Shown here in pieces: positions 48,397-57,387 of a stretch of 64,000 nt of DNA. The position numbers and the translations under genes are program-made. Within the stretch, counting starts at the first letter, position 1. Each line of letters begins with the position of its first letter. The DNA comes from JACCZR01 sp963830065 (GTDB lineage Bacteria; Actinomycetota; Thermoleophilia; Solirubrobacterales; Thermoleophilaceae), in assembly GCA_963830065.1 (NCBI GenBank), contig CAWHLA010000008.1, positions 348,356 through 412,355 of the forward strand, written 5' to 3'. A model generated the notes under the pieces. That model had not been told where the DNA came from, made no database searches, and worked only from the letters and a program-made list of their open reading frames with translations.

Positions 48397-50438
48397 TGCG
48401 GTGGGACGAGCTGAAAGTCGAGCAACAGGGCCAGTCACTCCCCGGATACCGCGACCCGGCGCGGGTCCGCACCTTCGACGCACCCGAGGCGATGGACATC
48501 CGCTTCTACGAGGTCCAAGCCAAGTCGGTGCTCAACCGCGTGCCGAAGCAGTCGCAGATGCCGTTCCGCTGGACGATCAACCCGTACAGGGGTTGCACGC
48601 ACGCCTGTACCTACTGCCTCTCGGGCGACACACCCGTGCTGATGGGGGACGGGCTGAGCCGCCGGATCGCTGATGTCTCCCCCGGGGACGTCGTGTACGG
48701 CACGACCCGCCGCGGGAACTACCGCCGCTACGAAAGGACCCGAGTCCTCGACCACTGGTCCACGATCAAGCCGGCATATCGGGTGACCCTCGGCGACGGG
48801 ACCGAGTTGGTCACGAGCGCCGACCACCGCTTCCTGAGCCGACGCGGGTGGAAGCACGTCGTGGGAGCCGAGTGCGGGCCCGCCAGGCGACCCCACCTGA
48901 CCCTCAACGACAGCCTCCTCGGCACCGGTCGGTTTGCGATGGCGCCGGAGGCGTGGCCCGACTACCGGCGCGGGTACCTCTGCGGCCTCATCAACGGTGA
49001 TGGCCACGTCGGGTCGTACTCGTACGACCGTCCCGGGCGGGGACCCAGCACGGTGTATCGCTTCCGCCTCGCGTTGACCGACCTGGAGCCACTGCAGCGG
49101 GCCAAGCAGTACCTCGCCGACGAGGTCGGGGTGATCACCGAGGAGTTCGCGTTCGGCGAACCGGCGCACCCGGGACAGCGGCCCGCCCGGGCTATACGAA
49201 CCCAGAGCCGCGACAACGTCGCGGCGATCTCGGACCTCATTCGATGGCCACGGGGTAGGCGGCCCGAATGGTGCAGGGGCTTCCTCGCCGGGATATTCGA
49301 TGCCGAGGGAAGCAGCAACGAGGTGATCCGGATCTCGAACACCGACCCGGAGATCATCGATTGGATCTCGTACTCGCTCCGCGAGCTCGGCTTCTCCTTT
49401 GTCACCGAGGACCTCCGAAAGGAGAACGGCCTGAGGTGCATCCGGCTGCGAGGCGGCCTGAAGGAGAGGCTCAGATTCCTCCACACGACCGATCCGGCCA
49501 TAACGCGCAAACGGGACATCGAGGGGATAGCGCTCAAGAGCGACGCGAACACGAGGGTCGAGTCGATCGATCCCCTCGGCAAGGGGTTTCGCCTCTACGA
49601 CATCACCACCGAGACCGGTGACTTCATCGCCAACGGGGTCGTCAGCCACAACTGCTTCGCTCGCCCCACCCACACCTATCTCGACTTCAATGCGGGGCGC
49701 GATTTCGAGCGCGAGATCGTGGTCAAGGTCAACACGCCCGAAGTGGCCCGGGCCGAGCTGTCGAAGCCGCGGTGGGGGCGTGAGCACGTCGCGATGGGCA
49801 CGAACACCGACCCCTACCAGTGGGTCGAGGGTCGCTACAAGCTGATGCCCGGCATCTGGGAGGCGATGCGGGACACCGGGACGCCGGCATCGATCCTGAG
49901 CAAGTCGCCCCTGATGTTGCGCGACCTCGACCTGATGAAGCAGGCCGGAGCCACGGCCAATCTCTCGATCCCCACGCTGGAGGAGAAGGCCTGGCGCGCC
50001 ACCGAGCCGCACACCCCCCACCCCCGCGCCCGGATCGAGGCGGTCGCCGAGCTCAACCGCGCAGGCATCCCCTGCGGCGTCCTGATCGCCCCGCTGATAC
50101 CCGGCGTCAACGACGATCCCAGGCAGGTCGAGGAGCTTCTCGACCTGTGCGCCGAAGCGGGCGCCGTCCACGTCGGCGGCATCGCGCTACACCTGCGCGG
50201 CGAGGTCAAGGAGCTGTGGTTCGAGTGGCTCGCCGAGCACCGGCCCGACCTGGTGCCGCGCTATCGCAAGCTCTACCGCTCCGGCGCCTACGCGACCAAG
50301 GAGGAGCGGGCCCGGTTGGCGAGGCTGGCGCGCGGTCGCGGCCGCCGGACCTGGCCGCGCGACTACGGCGACGTCGGTGAGGCCCCGACGGCGCGGCCGG
50401 CGGCTCCGCGCCAGGGGGTGCAGGCGAGCCTGTTCTAG
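48396..50438 (+). CDS. Rv2578c-type radical SAM protein interrupted by an intein
   Basis: 680 residues before splicing, about 334 after. The N-extein (FYEVQAKSVLNRVPKQSQM, PYRGCTHACTY) and C-extein (CFARPTHTYLDFNAGRDF, MGTNTDPYQWVEGRY) rejoin to give GCTHACTYCFARPTH, the radical SAM CxxxCxxC cluster site. Homologues include Rv2578c and SplB-like proteins, so a DNA- or RNA-repair-like role is possible but unproven. The GTG at 48396 gives the usual N-terminus VRWDEL. Without splicing the third cluster cysteine is separated from the others by 346 residues, so activity should depend on splicing. The stop shares CTAG with convergent wecA. Confidence 0.93.
   Translation: MRWDELKVEQQGQSLPGYRDPARVRTFDAPEAMDIRFYEVQAKSVLNRVPKQSQMPFRWTINPYRGCTHACTYCLSGDTPVLMGDGLSRRIADVSPGDVVYGTTRRGNYRRYERTRVLDHWSTIKPAYRVTLGDGTELVTSADHRFLSRRGWKHVVGAECGPARRPHLTLNDSLLGTGRFAMAPEAWPDYRRGYLCGLINGDGHVGSYSYDRPGRGPSTVYRFRLALTDLEPLQRAKQYLADEVGVITEEFAFGEPAHPGQRPARAIRTQSRDNVAAISDLIRWPRGRRPEWCRGFLAGIFDAEGSSNEVIRISNTDPEIIDWISYSLRELGFSFVTEDLRKENGLRCIRLRGGLKERLRFLHTTDPAITRKRDIEGIALKSDANTRVESIDPLGKGFRLYDITTETGDFIANGVVSHNCFARPTHTYLDFNAGRDFEREIVVKVNTPEVARAELSKPRWGREHVAMGTNTDPYQWVEGRYKLMPGIWEAMRDTGTPASILSKSPLMLRDLDLMKQAGATANLSIPTLEEKAWRATEPHTPHPRARIEAVAELNRAGIPCGVLIAPLIPGVNDDPRQVEELLDLCAEAGAVHVGGIALHLRGEVKELWFEWLAEHRPDLVPRYRKLYRSGAYATKEERARLARLARGRGRRTWPRDYGDVGEAPTARPAAPRQGVQASLF
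48615..49652 (+). mobile_element. LAGLIDADG intein (346 residues)
   Basis: Begins with Cys1 in CLSGDTPVLMGDGLSRRI (block A); block B is ELVTSADHRFLSRRGW. Two homing-endonuclease motifs are visible: YLCGLINGDGHV and FLAGIFDAEGSSN. Block F is LYDITTETGDFIANG, and block G is VVSHN followed by extein Cys+1. The penultimate His and final Asn needed for Asn cyclisation are intact, so this is a complete class 1, probably active, intein. Its codon use (AGG, ATA, CGA) is looser than the exteins', consistent with transfer. Confidence 0.93.
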
Positions 50439-51607
50439 ACCGCCTCAAACTCGCCCGTCTCGACCTCGCGCTCGATCTCGGCGCGGATCTCGGGCTCGCT
50501 GAGAGCCGGCATCTCGCCGGTCTCCGAGGCGCGGCGCAGCTGGCGCTCGCGAAAGCGGCGGAACTTCAGGATCTCCAGCACCAGCACGAGGTAGAGGCTC
50601 GCCGCGATGGCCACGATCGCGAAGGCCAGGATCACGGCACTCCAGCCGAGGTTGAGATGGCCGGCGTCGTTCGAGTAGGGCACGAAGCGCAGCGCCAGGG
50701 CGAGCGCGGCGAGCGACAGCGTCCAGGCGTAGAGGTAGAGCACCGTCTTGCGCTGTGAGAAGCCGATGTTCGCGAAGCGGTGGTGGAAGTGCCACCGGTC
50801 GGCCGAGTACACCGGCCTGCGGTACTTGATCCGTTTGGCCACCACGAACGTGGCGTCGAGCGCGGGCACGGCCAGGATCACCAGCGGGAAGAACAGGGCG
50901 ACGACGGCCGCGGTCTTCAGCACGCCCTGGATCGCCACCGCCGCGAGCAGGAGGCCGAGCAGGTTCGACCCCGAGTCGCCCATGAATACCGAGGCCGGAT
51001 GGAAGTTGTGCCATAGGAATCCGGCTGCGGCCCCGGCGGTGGTGGCGGCGAGGATGCCCGCGGCGTCGCGATCCAGCGACAACGCGATAACCGCGAACGT
51101 GACCGCCGCGATCGTGCACACGCCCGCGGCCAGGCCGTCGGCGCCGTCGGTGAAGTTGACGACGTTCATCACCGCGACGATTCCGATCAGGGTCAGCGGG
51201 GGCCCGAGGTCGCCGAGGTCGAGCGGGTCGACGAAGGGGAGCGTCACGTTCTGGACGTAGACGTCCGAGGCCACAGGGATCAGCGCCGCGATGAACTGCC
51301 CCGCCAGCTTGACGGCGGGCGGCAGGTCGAACCTGTCGTCGACCGCGCCGAACAGGGCCGCCGCAGCGGCGCCCAGGAGGATGCCGCGCGTCTCCCGGCC
51401 GCCGGGCAGGAATAAGGCACCGGCCAACAGGACACCGGCGAGGATGGCGAGCCCGCCCATCCGCGGCGTGGGCGAGTCGTGGAGGTCGCGATCGCGGGGG
51501 GTGGCCACCGCACCGACCCGCTGGGCGAACCGCGCGGCAACCGGCGTGAGCACGAGCGCCGCCGCTCCTGCGACGAGGAGCGCCCAGAGGGCGTCGAGCT
51601 CGTTCAT
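50435..51607 (-). CDS. Undecaprenyl-phosphate sugar-1-phosphate transferase (WecA/TagO family)
   Basis: 390 residues with ten or eleven membrane helices. Conserved catalytic elements: RDLHDSPTPRMGGLAI, the DDRFDLPPAVKL aspartate pair, NFTDGADGLAAG, HPASVFMGDSGSNLLG, and the basic loop DRWHFHHRFANIG. It starts lipid-linked polysaccharide or teichoic/arabinogalactan-type polymer synthesis by moving a GlcNAc-1-P-like group onto undecaprenyl phosphate. Between prfA-prmC-tsaC-glyA and the atp operon this is the expected actinobacterial location. Confidence 0.93.
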   Translation of the reverse strand: MNELDALWALLVAGAAALVLTPVAARFAQRVGAVATPRDRDLHDSPTPRMGGLAILAGVLLAGALFLPGGRETRGILLGAAAAALFGAVDDRFDLPPAVKLAGQFIAALIPVASDVYVQNVTLPFVDPLDLGDLGPPLTLIGIVAVMNVVNFTDGADGLAAGVCTIAAVTFAVIALSLDRDAAGILAATTAGAAAGFLWHNFHPASVFMGDSGSNLLGLLLAAVAIQGVLKTAAVVALFFPLVILAVPALDATFVVAKRIKYRRPVYSADRWHFHHRFANIGFSQRKTVLYLYAWTLSLAALALALRFVPYSNDAGHLNLGWSAVILAFAIVAIAASLYLVLVLEILKFRRFRERQLRRASETGEMPALSEPEIRAEIEREVETGEFEAV

Positions 51608-51657
51608 CGCTCTGTGAGCCTAACCGGCGGCTAGGCGGCACCAGGGCCGTCCGGCCG

Positions 51658-52329
51658 CTAGAGCAGGAAGCCGACGCCGCCCCAGACGACGGCGAACGCG
51701 AGCGACACGCCGGCGGCGATCAGCGCGATCTGCCCGCTGCGGGCGGCGCCCATGAGGCCGGCGAGGGCCAGCAGCGCCGCGGCGATGGCGGTCAGGCCCA
51801 GCGCGTAGGTGGCGCGGTTGCCGCGGTTGCCCCAGGTGTTGGCGTCGTCGACCGCCTGGTTCTGGACCGCGAGCAGCCGGCGCAGCTTCTTCTCGTCGGC
51901 GCTGATCACCTGCGCGGTGAACTTGTCGACTGGGGTGTCGCGGCCGTTGGCGTTGTCCATCTCCTTGGCGACCTCCACCAGCCGCTTCTGCGACCGCGTG
52001 TCGGCCCCCGAGCGGCCGGTGGCGAGCTTGAAGGCCTCGCCCTTGGTCTTGATCACCCGGGCCAGTCCCTCGGTGCCCACGAGCAGCGCGCGGCGCGCGT
52101 TGTCGGCCGTGAACTGGCCGCGCGCCTGGCTGCCTGCGATGTCCACGAAGATCGCCAGCGAGCCGCGGGTGGCGTCTTGGAGCGCCTGCTGTTCGCGGCG
52201 GCCGGCGTCGCGCTCGGCGTAGGTGAACACGCCGGCCAGGATCGCCGCGATGCCCACCAGCACGGCGAGCCAGCGGCGGCGGCCGAGGGGCAGCTCAGAG
52301 GACTTGGCCGCGGCCTCGATGTCGGTCAC
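51658..52329 (-). CDS. Membrane protein of unknown function (partner A)
   Basis: 223 residues from GTG 52329 (GTGA overlap with the upstream gene). Topology: one N-terminal helix (WLAVLVGIAAILAGVFTYAE), an external helical domain of about 120 residues (TRGSLAIFVDIAGSQARGQF onward), and two or three C-terminal helices (LGLTAIAAALLALAGLMGA, IALIAAGVSLAFAVVWGGV). I recognise no family. It appears to be an operon pair with the preceding gene, which has the same layout. Confidence 0.65.
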   Translation of the reverse strand: MTDIEAAAKSSELPLGRRRWLAVLVGIAAILAGVFTYAERDAGRREQQALQDATRGSLAIFVDIAGSQARGQFTADNARRALLVGTEGLARVIKTKGEAFKLATGRSGADTRSQKRLVEVAKEMDNANGRDTPVDKFTAQVISADEKKLRRLLAVQNQAVDDANTWGNRGNRATYALGLTAIAAALLALAGLMGAARSGQIALIAAGVSLAFAVVWGGVGFLL

Positions 52330-52982
52330 ACCGCCACCTCCACCACGATCGCGAACAGCAGCCCGATCCCCAGGCATATCCAGCCGGCGATCAGCAGCGG
52401 ACGCCGCCGCCGAGGGAAGCCCTCGGTCAGCGAGCCGAACAGGAAGGCGAAGCCGACGGGGATGGTCGCGGCGGTGAGCAGGGTCGACGCCTTGGTGCTG
52501 TCGCTGCCCGTCTTCTCGGTGGCGTCGGGGTTCAAGCGCAGCAGGTCGGGGTGCTCCTTGCGCTTGTCAGCCAGGCGACGGAAGAGGTCGTAGGAGTCGC
52601 CGCGGCCGTCGTACTTGTCGCTCGAGGTCAGCTCCACCGTGGGCTCGAGGGTCGTGATGAGCTGGTCCTGGGCACCGGCCTCCCCCTTGAGGTACGAGGC
52701 CTCCAGGCCCGACTTGCCCCGCGCCGCGCGGCGCAGCTCATCGGCGCGGATGCGGGCCTCGGCAACGCGGAAGGCCGTCGGGCCCTCCTCGGAGTAGATG
52801 AAGCGCAGGTCCTCGACCACCCCGGCCCCGCGCTTGACGTCCTGCCGAACGGCGCTGTCGTAACTGCCCGAGCCGTTGGAGTCCACGATCTGGGAGCGGA
52901 CGCCGATGGCAGCCGCCAGCACCGCCGAGGCCACCAGCAGCCAAACGACAGCGTTTCGCGTTGTCCCCTTTTCCTCTTCCAC
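52326..52982 (-). CDS. Membrane protein of unknown function (partner B)
   Basis: 218 residues: N-terminal helix (VVWLLVASAVLAAAIGVRSQ), an external segment of about 125 residues with charged helices (DVKRGAGVVEDLRFIYSEEG, AEARIRADELRRAARGKSGL), then two helices (TLLTAATIPVGFAFLFGSL and PLLIAGWICLGIGLLFAIVV). The layout resembles the next gene, to which it is coupled. No family is recognised. Confidence 0.65.
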   Translation of the reverse strand: MEEEKGTTRNAVVWLLVASAVLAAAIGVRSQIVDSNGSGSYDSAVRQDVKRGAGVVEDLRFIYSEEGPTAFRVAEARIRADELRRAARGKSGLEASYLKGEAGAQDQLITTLEPTVELTSSDKYDGRGDSYDLFRRLADKRKEHPDLLRLNPDATEKTGSDSTKASTLLTAATIPVGFAFLFGSLTEGFPRRRRPLLIAGWICLGIGLLFAIVVEVAV

Positions 52983-52995
52983 GAGCGCGACGAGG

Positions 52996-53400
52996 TTACT
53001 TACGGTCCTGGCGTTCGGCCACGCGGGCCAGGTTCCGGACCAGGAGCGCCACCACCGGGCCGTACGAGGCCCGCAGCGCCACCTCCAGCGGAGCCGAGGC
53101 GCGCATCTCCACCGCGATCTCGCAGCCGCCGGGCGCCGCGCGGACGATGTGGTCCATGGTCACCGGCCCCACTCGCCACGCCCACGAGCGGCTGGGCTTC
53201 TTGTCGGTGATCTTGGCGGGCACGGGCAGGACGCCCAGCAGCCGGGCCGCACCGCTTCGCCCCTGTTCCACCTCGGGTCGGCCCAGCCCCCACGCCCCGC
53301 GAAGATGGGGAGCCCATTCCGACCAGCGCTCGGGCTCTGAGACCAGCGCCCAGGCCTGGGCCGGGGTGGCGTGGGAGAAGGCCGAGTAGGTGAGGGTCAA
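52996..53400 (-). CDS. SRPBCC (START-like) family protein
   Basis: 134 residues from TTG 53400 (TTGA overlap with the HlyIII gene). The fold is suggested by ATPAQAWALVSEPERWSEWAPHL at the front, strand pattern SWAWRVGPVTMDHIVRAAPG and the long C-terminal helix SYGPVVALLVRNLARVAERQ. Such proteins bind hydrophobic ligands in a helix-grip cavity; no ligand can be named. Confidence 0.75.
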   Translation of the reverse strand: MTLTYSAFSHATPAQAWALVSEPERWSEWAPHLRGAWGLGRPEVEQGRSGAARLLGVLPVPAKITDKKPSRSWAWRVGPVTMDHIVRAAPGGCEIAVEMRASAPLEVALRASYGPVVALLVRNLARVAERQDRK

Positions 53401-54071
53401 CCGTTGGGAAGGGCGAAGAACGCGACCGCGGCGTACTGCAGCGCCGCCGCGGCGATCACCAGCGCGTGGAAGACCTCGTGGTAGCCGAAGACCGTCGGGG
53501 CGGGGTCGGGACGCCGGCGGGCGTAGACCACCGCCCCCACCGTGTACAGCAGGCCGCCCGCCAGCACCAGCGCGGTGCCGCCCAGGCCCATCCCGTCGAG
53601 CAGCTGCGGGAAGGTGGCCACCGCCACCCAGCCGAGCGCCACGTACACCGCCGCGATCAGCGCCTTGGGCGCGTCGATCCACACCAGCTTGAGGATCACC
53701 CCGGCCACCGCGCCGCCCCACACCACGAGGAGGATCACCGTGGCCAGCGTGCCGTGCAGCACCAGCAGCGCGAACGGCGTGTAGGTACCGGCGATCAGCA
53801 CGAAGATCATGGAGTGGTCCAGCCGGCGCATCCAGCGCCGCGCTCCGAGCGACGGCCAGTCGACGCGGTGGTACAGAGCGCTGGCGCCGAACAGGCCCGC
53901 CACGCTCACCGCGTAGACGAGCGCCGCGACGGTCGCCTCCCCGGCGGGGGCGAAGACCACGAGCAGGGCCCCGATCACCACCGAGACGAAGAAGGCCCAC
54001 TGGTGGGACACGCCGCGCAGGCGTGGCTTCGGGAGGAGAGGAGGCTGTGCGGCCCCGGTCATGGTCCCCAT
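53397..54071 (-). CDS. Haemolysin III/PAQR family membrane protein
   Basis: 224 residues with seven helices. Family marks: SALYHRVDWP, the DHSMIFVLIAGTYTPFAL motif and C-terminal GYHEVFHALVIAAAALQY; the His/Asp set forms the predicted zinc site of PAQR hydrolases. Bacterial roles are unclear despite the name. The start may be the ATG at 54062. Confidence 0.9.
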   Translation of the reverse strand: MGTMTGAAQPPLLPKPRLRGVSHQWAFFVSVVIGALLVVFAPAGEATVAALVYAVSVAGLFGASALYHRVDWPSLGARRWMRRLDHSMIFVLIAGTYTPFALLVLHGTLATVILLVVWGGAVAGVILKLVWIDAPKALIAAVYVALGWVAVATFPQLLDGMGLGGTALVLAGGLLYTVGAVVYARRRPDPAPTVFGYHEVFHALVIAAAALQYAAVAFFALPNG

Positions 54072-54075
54072 GAGG

Positions 54076-54843
54076 CTAGGGGGCCTCGCGCAACTGGTGC
54101 GCTGCCGTGAAGAAGCCCTTCACTCCCAGGGAGGTGGCGATCAGGGAGGCCAGCGCGACGGCCCCGAGGAGGATCCACAGGATCACCAGCTGCAGCCGGA
54201 CCGCGTCGAGCGGCTCGGCCCCGGCGAGCAGCATCCCGACCATGATCCCGGGGAAGGTGATCAGGCCGGTGGTCTTGGTCTGGTCGATCAGCGGGATCAT
54301 CGCCGAGCGCAGGCTGCGGGTCACCAGCCCCGCGCTCGCCTGCCGCGAGGTGGCGCCCAGCGCGAGCGTCGCCTCGACCTGCCCGCGGCGCGAGCCCACC
54401 TCGTCGCCCAGCCGGTTCAGCGCCACCGCGGCGGCGGTCATCGCGTTGCCGATCACCATCCCGCCCACCGGGACCAGGTAGCGCGGTTTGGGCTCGAACA
54501 CGCCGAGCAGCAGCACCAGCCCGAGCGTCACGGCGGCAGCCGTGCCGAGCGCAATCCCGAGCGGAACGAGGGCGCCCGGCACCGCCCGGGCCCGCGCCCG
54601 AGCGGTGAAGGTGGCCAGCACCACCATCGCGGTCAGCAGAGCCACCACCACCCACAAGCTGTCCGACTCGAACACCGCCTGGATCACGTAGCCCACGGCC
54701 GTCAGCTGGAGGAAGGAGCGCAGCACCGCCAGTCCGAGGTCGGCCTCCAGGTCGGCCCCCCGCCAGCGCGACACGGCCACCGCCAGCGCCACCAGGACCA
54801 GCGACAGGGCGACCTCGCCCAGCGAGACATGGATCGCGTTCAT
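54076..54843 (-). CDS. fetB: FetB-type ABC transporter permease
   Basis: 255 residues, about seven helices. UPF0014/FetB marks: LAVLRSFLQLTAVGYVIQAVF, GMVIGNAMTAAAVALNRL, TKTTGLITFPGIMVGMLLAG. E. coli FetAB is linked to iron export and peroxide resistance. The ATG overlaps the fetA stop as ATGA. The pair is complete. Confidence 0.88.
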   Translation of the reverse strand: MNAIHVSLGEVALSLVLVALAVAVSRWRGADLEADLGLAVLRSFLQLTAVGYVIQAVFESDSLWVVVALLTAMVVLATFTARARARAVPGALVPLGIALGTAAAVTLGLVLLLGVFEPKPRYLVPVGGMVIGNAMTAAAVALNRLGDEVGSRRGQVEATLALGATSRQASAGLVTRSLRSAMIPLIDQTKTTGLITFPGIMVGMLLAGAEPLDAVRLQLVILWILLGAVALASLIATSLGVKGFFTAAHQLREAP

Positions 54844-55481
54844 CCGGTCACCCGCCCGTCCACGATGTTCACGACCCTGTCCGCGAGGCGCTCGGCCTGC
54901 GCACGCTCGTGGGTAACCAGGACCATCGAGACGCGCCCGCCGCGGGCCAGCTCGGCCAGCGTGCGCTCCACCCCGCCGCGCGAACCCTCGTCCAGGGCCG
55001 CGGTCGGCTCGTCCAGCAGGAGCACCTCGGGGTCCAGCGCCAGCGCCCGCGCGAGCATCATCCGCTGCTGCTCTCCCACCGACAGCCGCTCGGGCAGGCG
55101 GTCGGCGAAGGAGCCGTCCAGCCCGGCCTGCTCCAGCGCGCGGCCCACGTCGGCCTCTCGGCCGGCCAGCTGCGGCCCCAGCGACACGTTGTCGGCCACG
55201 CTGCCCTCCACCGGGGCCGGCAGCTGCGGCACCAGGCAGGCCCGGCGGCGCAGCGCGAGCGGCTCCAGCTCGCGTACGTCGTCTCCGCGGAAGCGCACCT
55301 CCCCCTGGTCCGCGTCGGCCAGGCGACAGAGCAGGCGCAGCAACGACGACTTCCCCGCGCCCGACGGCCCGAGGACCGCGGTCACCCCCTCACCGAGGGT
55401 CAGGTCGACGCCCGACAGCACGGGCCGGTCGCCGCGCCGCACCGCGACGTGGTCGAGCTGGAAGAGAGGGAACTCGCTCAG
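54840..55481 (-). CDS. fetA: FetA-type ABC transporter ATPase (probable CTG start)
   Basis: 213 residues. Walker A GPSGAGKSSLLRLL, Q-loop LVPQLPAPVEGSVADNV, signature LSVGEQQRMMLARAL, Walker B VLLLDEPTAALDE and the switch VLVTHER. The fold's first strand PLFQLDHVAVRRG needs a start upstream of the first GTG (55442). The only suitable triplet is CTG 55481-55479, which overlaps the glyA TGA as CTGA and gives MSEFPLFQ. It partners FetB downstream. Confidence 0.9.
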   Translation of the reverse strand: MSEFPLFQLDHVAVRRGDRPVLSGVDLTLGEGVTAVLGPSGAGKSSLLRLLCRLADADQGEVRFRGDDVRELEPLALRRRACLVPQLPAPVEGSVADNVSLGPQLAGREADVGRALEQAGLDGSFADRLPERLSVGEQQRMMLARALALDPEVLLLDEPTAALDEGSRGGVERTLAELARGGRVSMVLVTHERAQAERLADRVVNIVDGRVTG

Positions 55482-56762
55482 GCGGGGGCGGGCGCGAGCT
55501 GCGGGTAGAGCGGGTAGCGCTCGGCCAGCGCGCGGTTGCGCTCGGTCAGCTCGCCGCGCACCGAGTCGAAGTCCTCGGTGGTGAGGGCCTCGCCGATGGT
55601 GCGGCCGACCTCGCGGAAGTCCTCGACCTGGAGGCCGCGGGTGGCGAGCGCCGGCGTGCCGACCCGGATGCCGCTCGACACCGCCGGCGGGCGCGGGTCG
55701 AAGGGGACGGCGTTGCGGTTCACGGTGATGCCGATGTCGGCGAGGCGGTCCTCGGCCTGCTGGCCGTCGAGCTGCGAGTCGCGCAGATCGACCAGCGCCA
55801 GGTGGACATCCGTGCCGCCGGTGAGCACGTCCACGCCCGCGCCGACCAGCTCGTCGGCCAGGGCCGCGGCGCCCTCGCGGGTCCGCCGCTGGCGCTCGCG
55901 GAAGAGATCGGTCTGGGCGATCTTGAGCGCCACGGCCTTGCCGGCGATCACGTGCATCAGCGGGCCGCCCTGCTGGCCGGGGAACATCGCCGAGTCGACC
56001 TTCTTGGCCCATTCCTCGCGGCACAGGATCATGCCGCCCCGCGCGCCTCCGATCGTCTTGTGGATGGTGGTGGTCACCACATCGGCGTAGGGCACCGGCG
56101 AGGGGTGCTCGCCCGCGGCCACCAGCCCGGCGAAGTGCGCCATGTCGACCATGAGCAGGGCGCCCACCGAGTCGGCGATCTCGCGGAAGCGGGCGAAGTC
56201 CAGCTCGCGCGGATAGGCCGACCAGCCGGCGAGGACCAGCTTGGGCTTGGACTCCTCGGCGAGCTGCGCGAGCTCGTCCATGTCGATGCGCGAGTCCGAC
56301 TCGCGGACGCCGTAGGCGACGATGTCGTAGAGGCGGCCGGAAAAGTTGATCTTCATCCCGTGGGTGAGGTGGCCGCCGTGGTCGAGCTTCATGCCCAGGA
56401 TCCGGTCGCCCGGCTGCAGGAGCGCCTGGTAGGCGGCGGCGTTGGCCTGGGCGCCGGAGTGCGCCTGCACGTTGGCGTGGTCGGCCCCGAAGACCTCACC
56501 GGCGCGGGCGATCGCGAGCTCCTCGGCGACGTCCACGTTCTCGCAGCCCGCAGTAGTAGCGCTTGCCCGGGTACCCCTCGGCGTACTTGTTGGTGAGCAC
56601 CGACCCCTGGCACTCGAGGATCGCCTGGGGGACGAAGTTCTCGGAGGCGATCATCTCCAGCGTCGTCTCCTGCCGCCTGGCCTCGTCCTCGAGGACCTCG
56701 GCGATCTCCGGATCGACCTCGGAGACGGGCCGCGTGAAGTAGTCGGAGGGAAGCTCGCTCAT
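55478..56762 (-). CDS. glyA: Serine hydroxymethyltransferase, frameshifted
   Basis: PLP enzyme converting serine and THF to glycine and methylene-THF. The first frame (ATG 56762) gives LEMIASENFVPQAILECQGS and KYAEGYPGKRYYCG; the other gives VDVAEELAIARAGEVF, MKLDHGGHLTHG and VTTTIHKTIGGARGG with the PLP lysine. One extra C in CCC 56547-56549 separates them; corrected length is about 427 residues. All conserved blocks are present, so a sequence error is likely. It is preceded by tsaC and followed by fetA. Confidence 0.92.
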
Positions 56763-56763
56763 C

Positions 56764-57378
56764 TCAGGTGACGGTACCGAACGCGGCCGCCAGCTCCCCG
56801 GCGGACACGGCGCCCTCCCGGAGCACCCGGTACTCGCCGGTGGTCTCGTAGTCCCCGAGGTCGACCACGGTCGAGGGCGTCCCGGGCAGCTCGCCGCCGT
56901 CCAGCTGGAGGTCGACGCTCTCCCGGATGCCGGGGTCGACGTCCTCCAGCCGACGTGGATCCGGTCCGCCGGCGGGATTCGCGCTCGACTGCAGCACCGG
57001 CCACTTCACGGTGGCCAGCGCGGGCACGTCGGGCACGCGCAGGCCCAGGCGGTCGGGCCGGGGCCCGCACGCGAGCGGGTACCGGCCGGCCGGGTTGGGG
57101 AGCACCAGCGTGAGCCGGCCAGGGAGCAGCGCTTGGACTGCCCGGCGGGTTCTCGGGCCGAGCTCCTGCAGCGCCTCGAGCGCCAGCTCGACCGAGAAGA
57201 ACATCACCGCCGAGGGCTTGTCGGGCACCCGGCCCTTCATCGCGTTCAGGCGCCGGAAGCCCTCCTTGGACTCGGGCTCGGTGGCAAGCCCGTAGACGGT
57301 GTCGGCCGGGAACAGCGCCACGCCGCCGACGGCGATGCAGCGCTCGAAGGTGGCGACTTCCTCGGCGCTCAGCTCCAC
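56764..57378 (-). CDS. L-threonylcarbamoyladenylate synthase (Sua5/YciO/YrdC family)
   Basis: 204 residues, single YrdC domain without the Sua5 C-terminal domain. Marks: ALFPADTVYGLATEPES, LNAMKGRVPDKPSAVMFF (KxR motif), LLPGRLTLVLPNP and LQSSANPAGGP. It makes threonylcarbamoyl-AMP for t6A tRNA modification. It starts with GTG 57378, nine bases after the prmC stop, in the usual prfA-prmC-tsaC order. Confidence 0.92.
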   Translation of the reverse strand: MELSAEEVATFERCIAVGGVALFPADTVYGLATEPESKEGFRRLNAMKGRVPDKPSAVMFFSVELALEALQELGPRTRRAVQALLPGRLTLVLPNPAGRYPLACGPRPDRLGLRVPDVPALATVKWPVLQSSANPAGGPDPRRLEDVDPGIRESVDLQLDGGELPGTPSTVVDLGDYETTGEYRVLREGAVSAGELAAAFGTVT

Positions 57379-57387
57379 TCGGGGACC

